Shown here: positions 63,301 through 64,000 of the stretch, piece by piece
Layout of the letters: each line of letters opens with the position of its first letter
How positions within the stretch are numbered: position 1 is the first letter of the stretch
Source of the DNA: Acanthochromis polyacanthus
Lineage: Eukaryota; Chordata; Actinopteri; Pomacentridae
Assembly (NCBI RefSeq): GCF_021347895.1
Contig: NC_067126.1
Coordinates: forward strand, 30,578,482 to 30,642,481
Reading direction: 5' to 3'
DNA: 64,000 nt
The notes under the pieces: generated by a model
Databases searched by the model: none
The model's input: the letters and a program-made list of their open reading frames with translations, nothing else
What the model was told of the DNA's origin: nothing
Translations under genes and position numbers: made by a program

Positions 63301-64000
63301 TTCTGGTGGAATATAATGACAAATTTATAGATAATTTTCCCTGGAGACACAGTCAAAACAATGCAATGTAGAACAGGTATTGTGTTGTGTCAAGTGTGGC
63401 CATTCAGCTGTTTACCAGGAATGTGTCGTTCACATCTTGCTGGTCTTCAAACAAAAACTCCCCATCGCTGTGACGTCTGCTGGGATCTTGAGTTTTACCA
63501 GGATCCATGAGTATTTACTGAACGTGTTGAGCAAATTGCATTACTTAAAGGAATTTGACCAGGTCAGATGCAAAGATTGACTACATGTATTAAAGTAATT
63601 CTTTTCTTTTGAAGGAACACATTGGCCTCTTAGCAGGACGACTCGTTATGAGTTCATTCAATCACTGTATATTATCTTGGGATTTCTGAGGTTTTTCTCT
63701 TACAGTACACACGATACAGCTTGTTGGGTTGATAAAAGGATCAAAAGTGTTGCTTATTCACAGCGCAGCTTGGGAACACACACAATTACATCATGTAATT
63801 TAATCGCTTTAATCACTTTATTGCGTGTTAGAATTGTTATTGCTGTAATTAAGACAAAGTGAAAACCTTTAGAAAGTACAAAATTTGTACTAATAACTTC
63901 AGAAATAAAAACTATAACTTCAATTTATCATGCATTGGATCATCATATATTTTACAAAATGTACCATTATTGTTATGCTATTATGCTGTTATGCATTATT
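63300..64000. other. AT-rich intergenic sequence
   Basis: No feature supported; composition becomes strongly AT-rich to the window edge. Confidence 0.4.

Overview
The window reads as nuclear DNA of a teleost fish. It is AT-rich and mostly non-coding, with long (TG)n/(CA)n microsatellites, GT-AG introns and dispersed repeats of kinds common in fish genomes. I can support one protein-coding gene: fidgetin (fign), an AAA-family protein linked to microtubule severing, on the minus strand. The species is not determinable from the sequence; a spiny-rayed (percomorph-like) fish is an inference from the repeats.

The fign model has three exons. A 5'-untranslated exon ends at 46082 with a CAG|GTAAGT donor. 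A 35-nt exon (45121..45155) carries the start codon and encodes MITSTSIY plus the first base of a Gly codon. One very large exon (21844..24080) encodes the rest. The introns are about 0.9 kb and 21.0 kb. The joined protein is 753 aa. An in-frame TAA in exon 1, 18 nt before the ATG, fixes the start. A long 3' UTR probably runs from 21843 to about 17150. It holds three perfect let-7 8-mer target sites and two 7-mer-A1 sites.

The most notable protein observation is that the ATPase core departs from the AAA consensus. The Walker A lysine is arginine (R527), the Walker B aspartate is serine (S580) although the glutamate is kept (E581), and the sensor-1 asparagine is serine (S625).

Layout: 1..17150 is downstream intergenic DNA with several candidate conserved non-coding elements (CNEs). 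17150..46330 is the fign transcription unit; its large intron also holds CNE candidates, a coding-like island near 30.3-30.5 kb and a 36-bp two-fold symmetric element at 39634. 46330..64000 is upstream intergenic DNA with more CNE candidates and one tRNA-headed SINE-like insertion flanked by imperfect 12-bp direct repeats (52820..53182). In mammals FIGN lies in a large gene desert, so this architecture is expected. All CNE calls rest on composition and motif content only, because no alignment could be run. I found no CRISPR array, rRNA, functional tRNA, second clear protein-coding gene or new multi-gene system.
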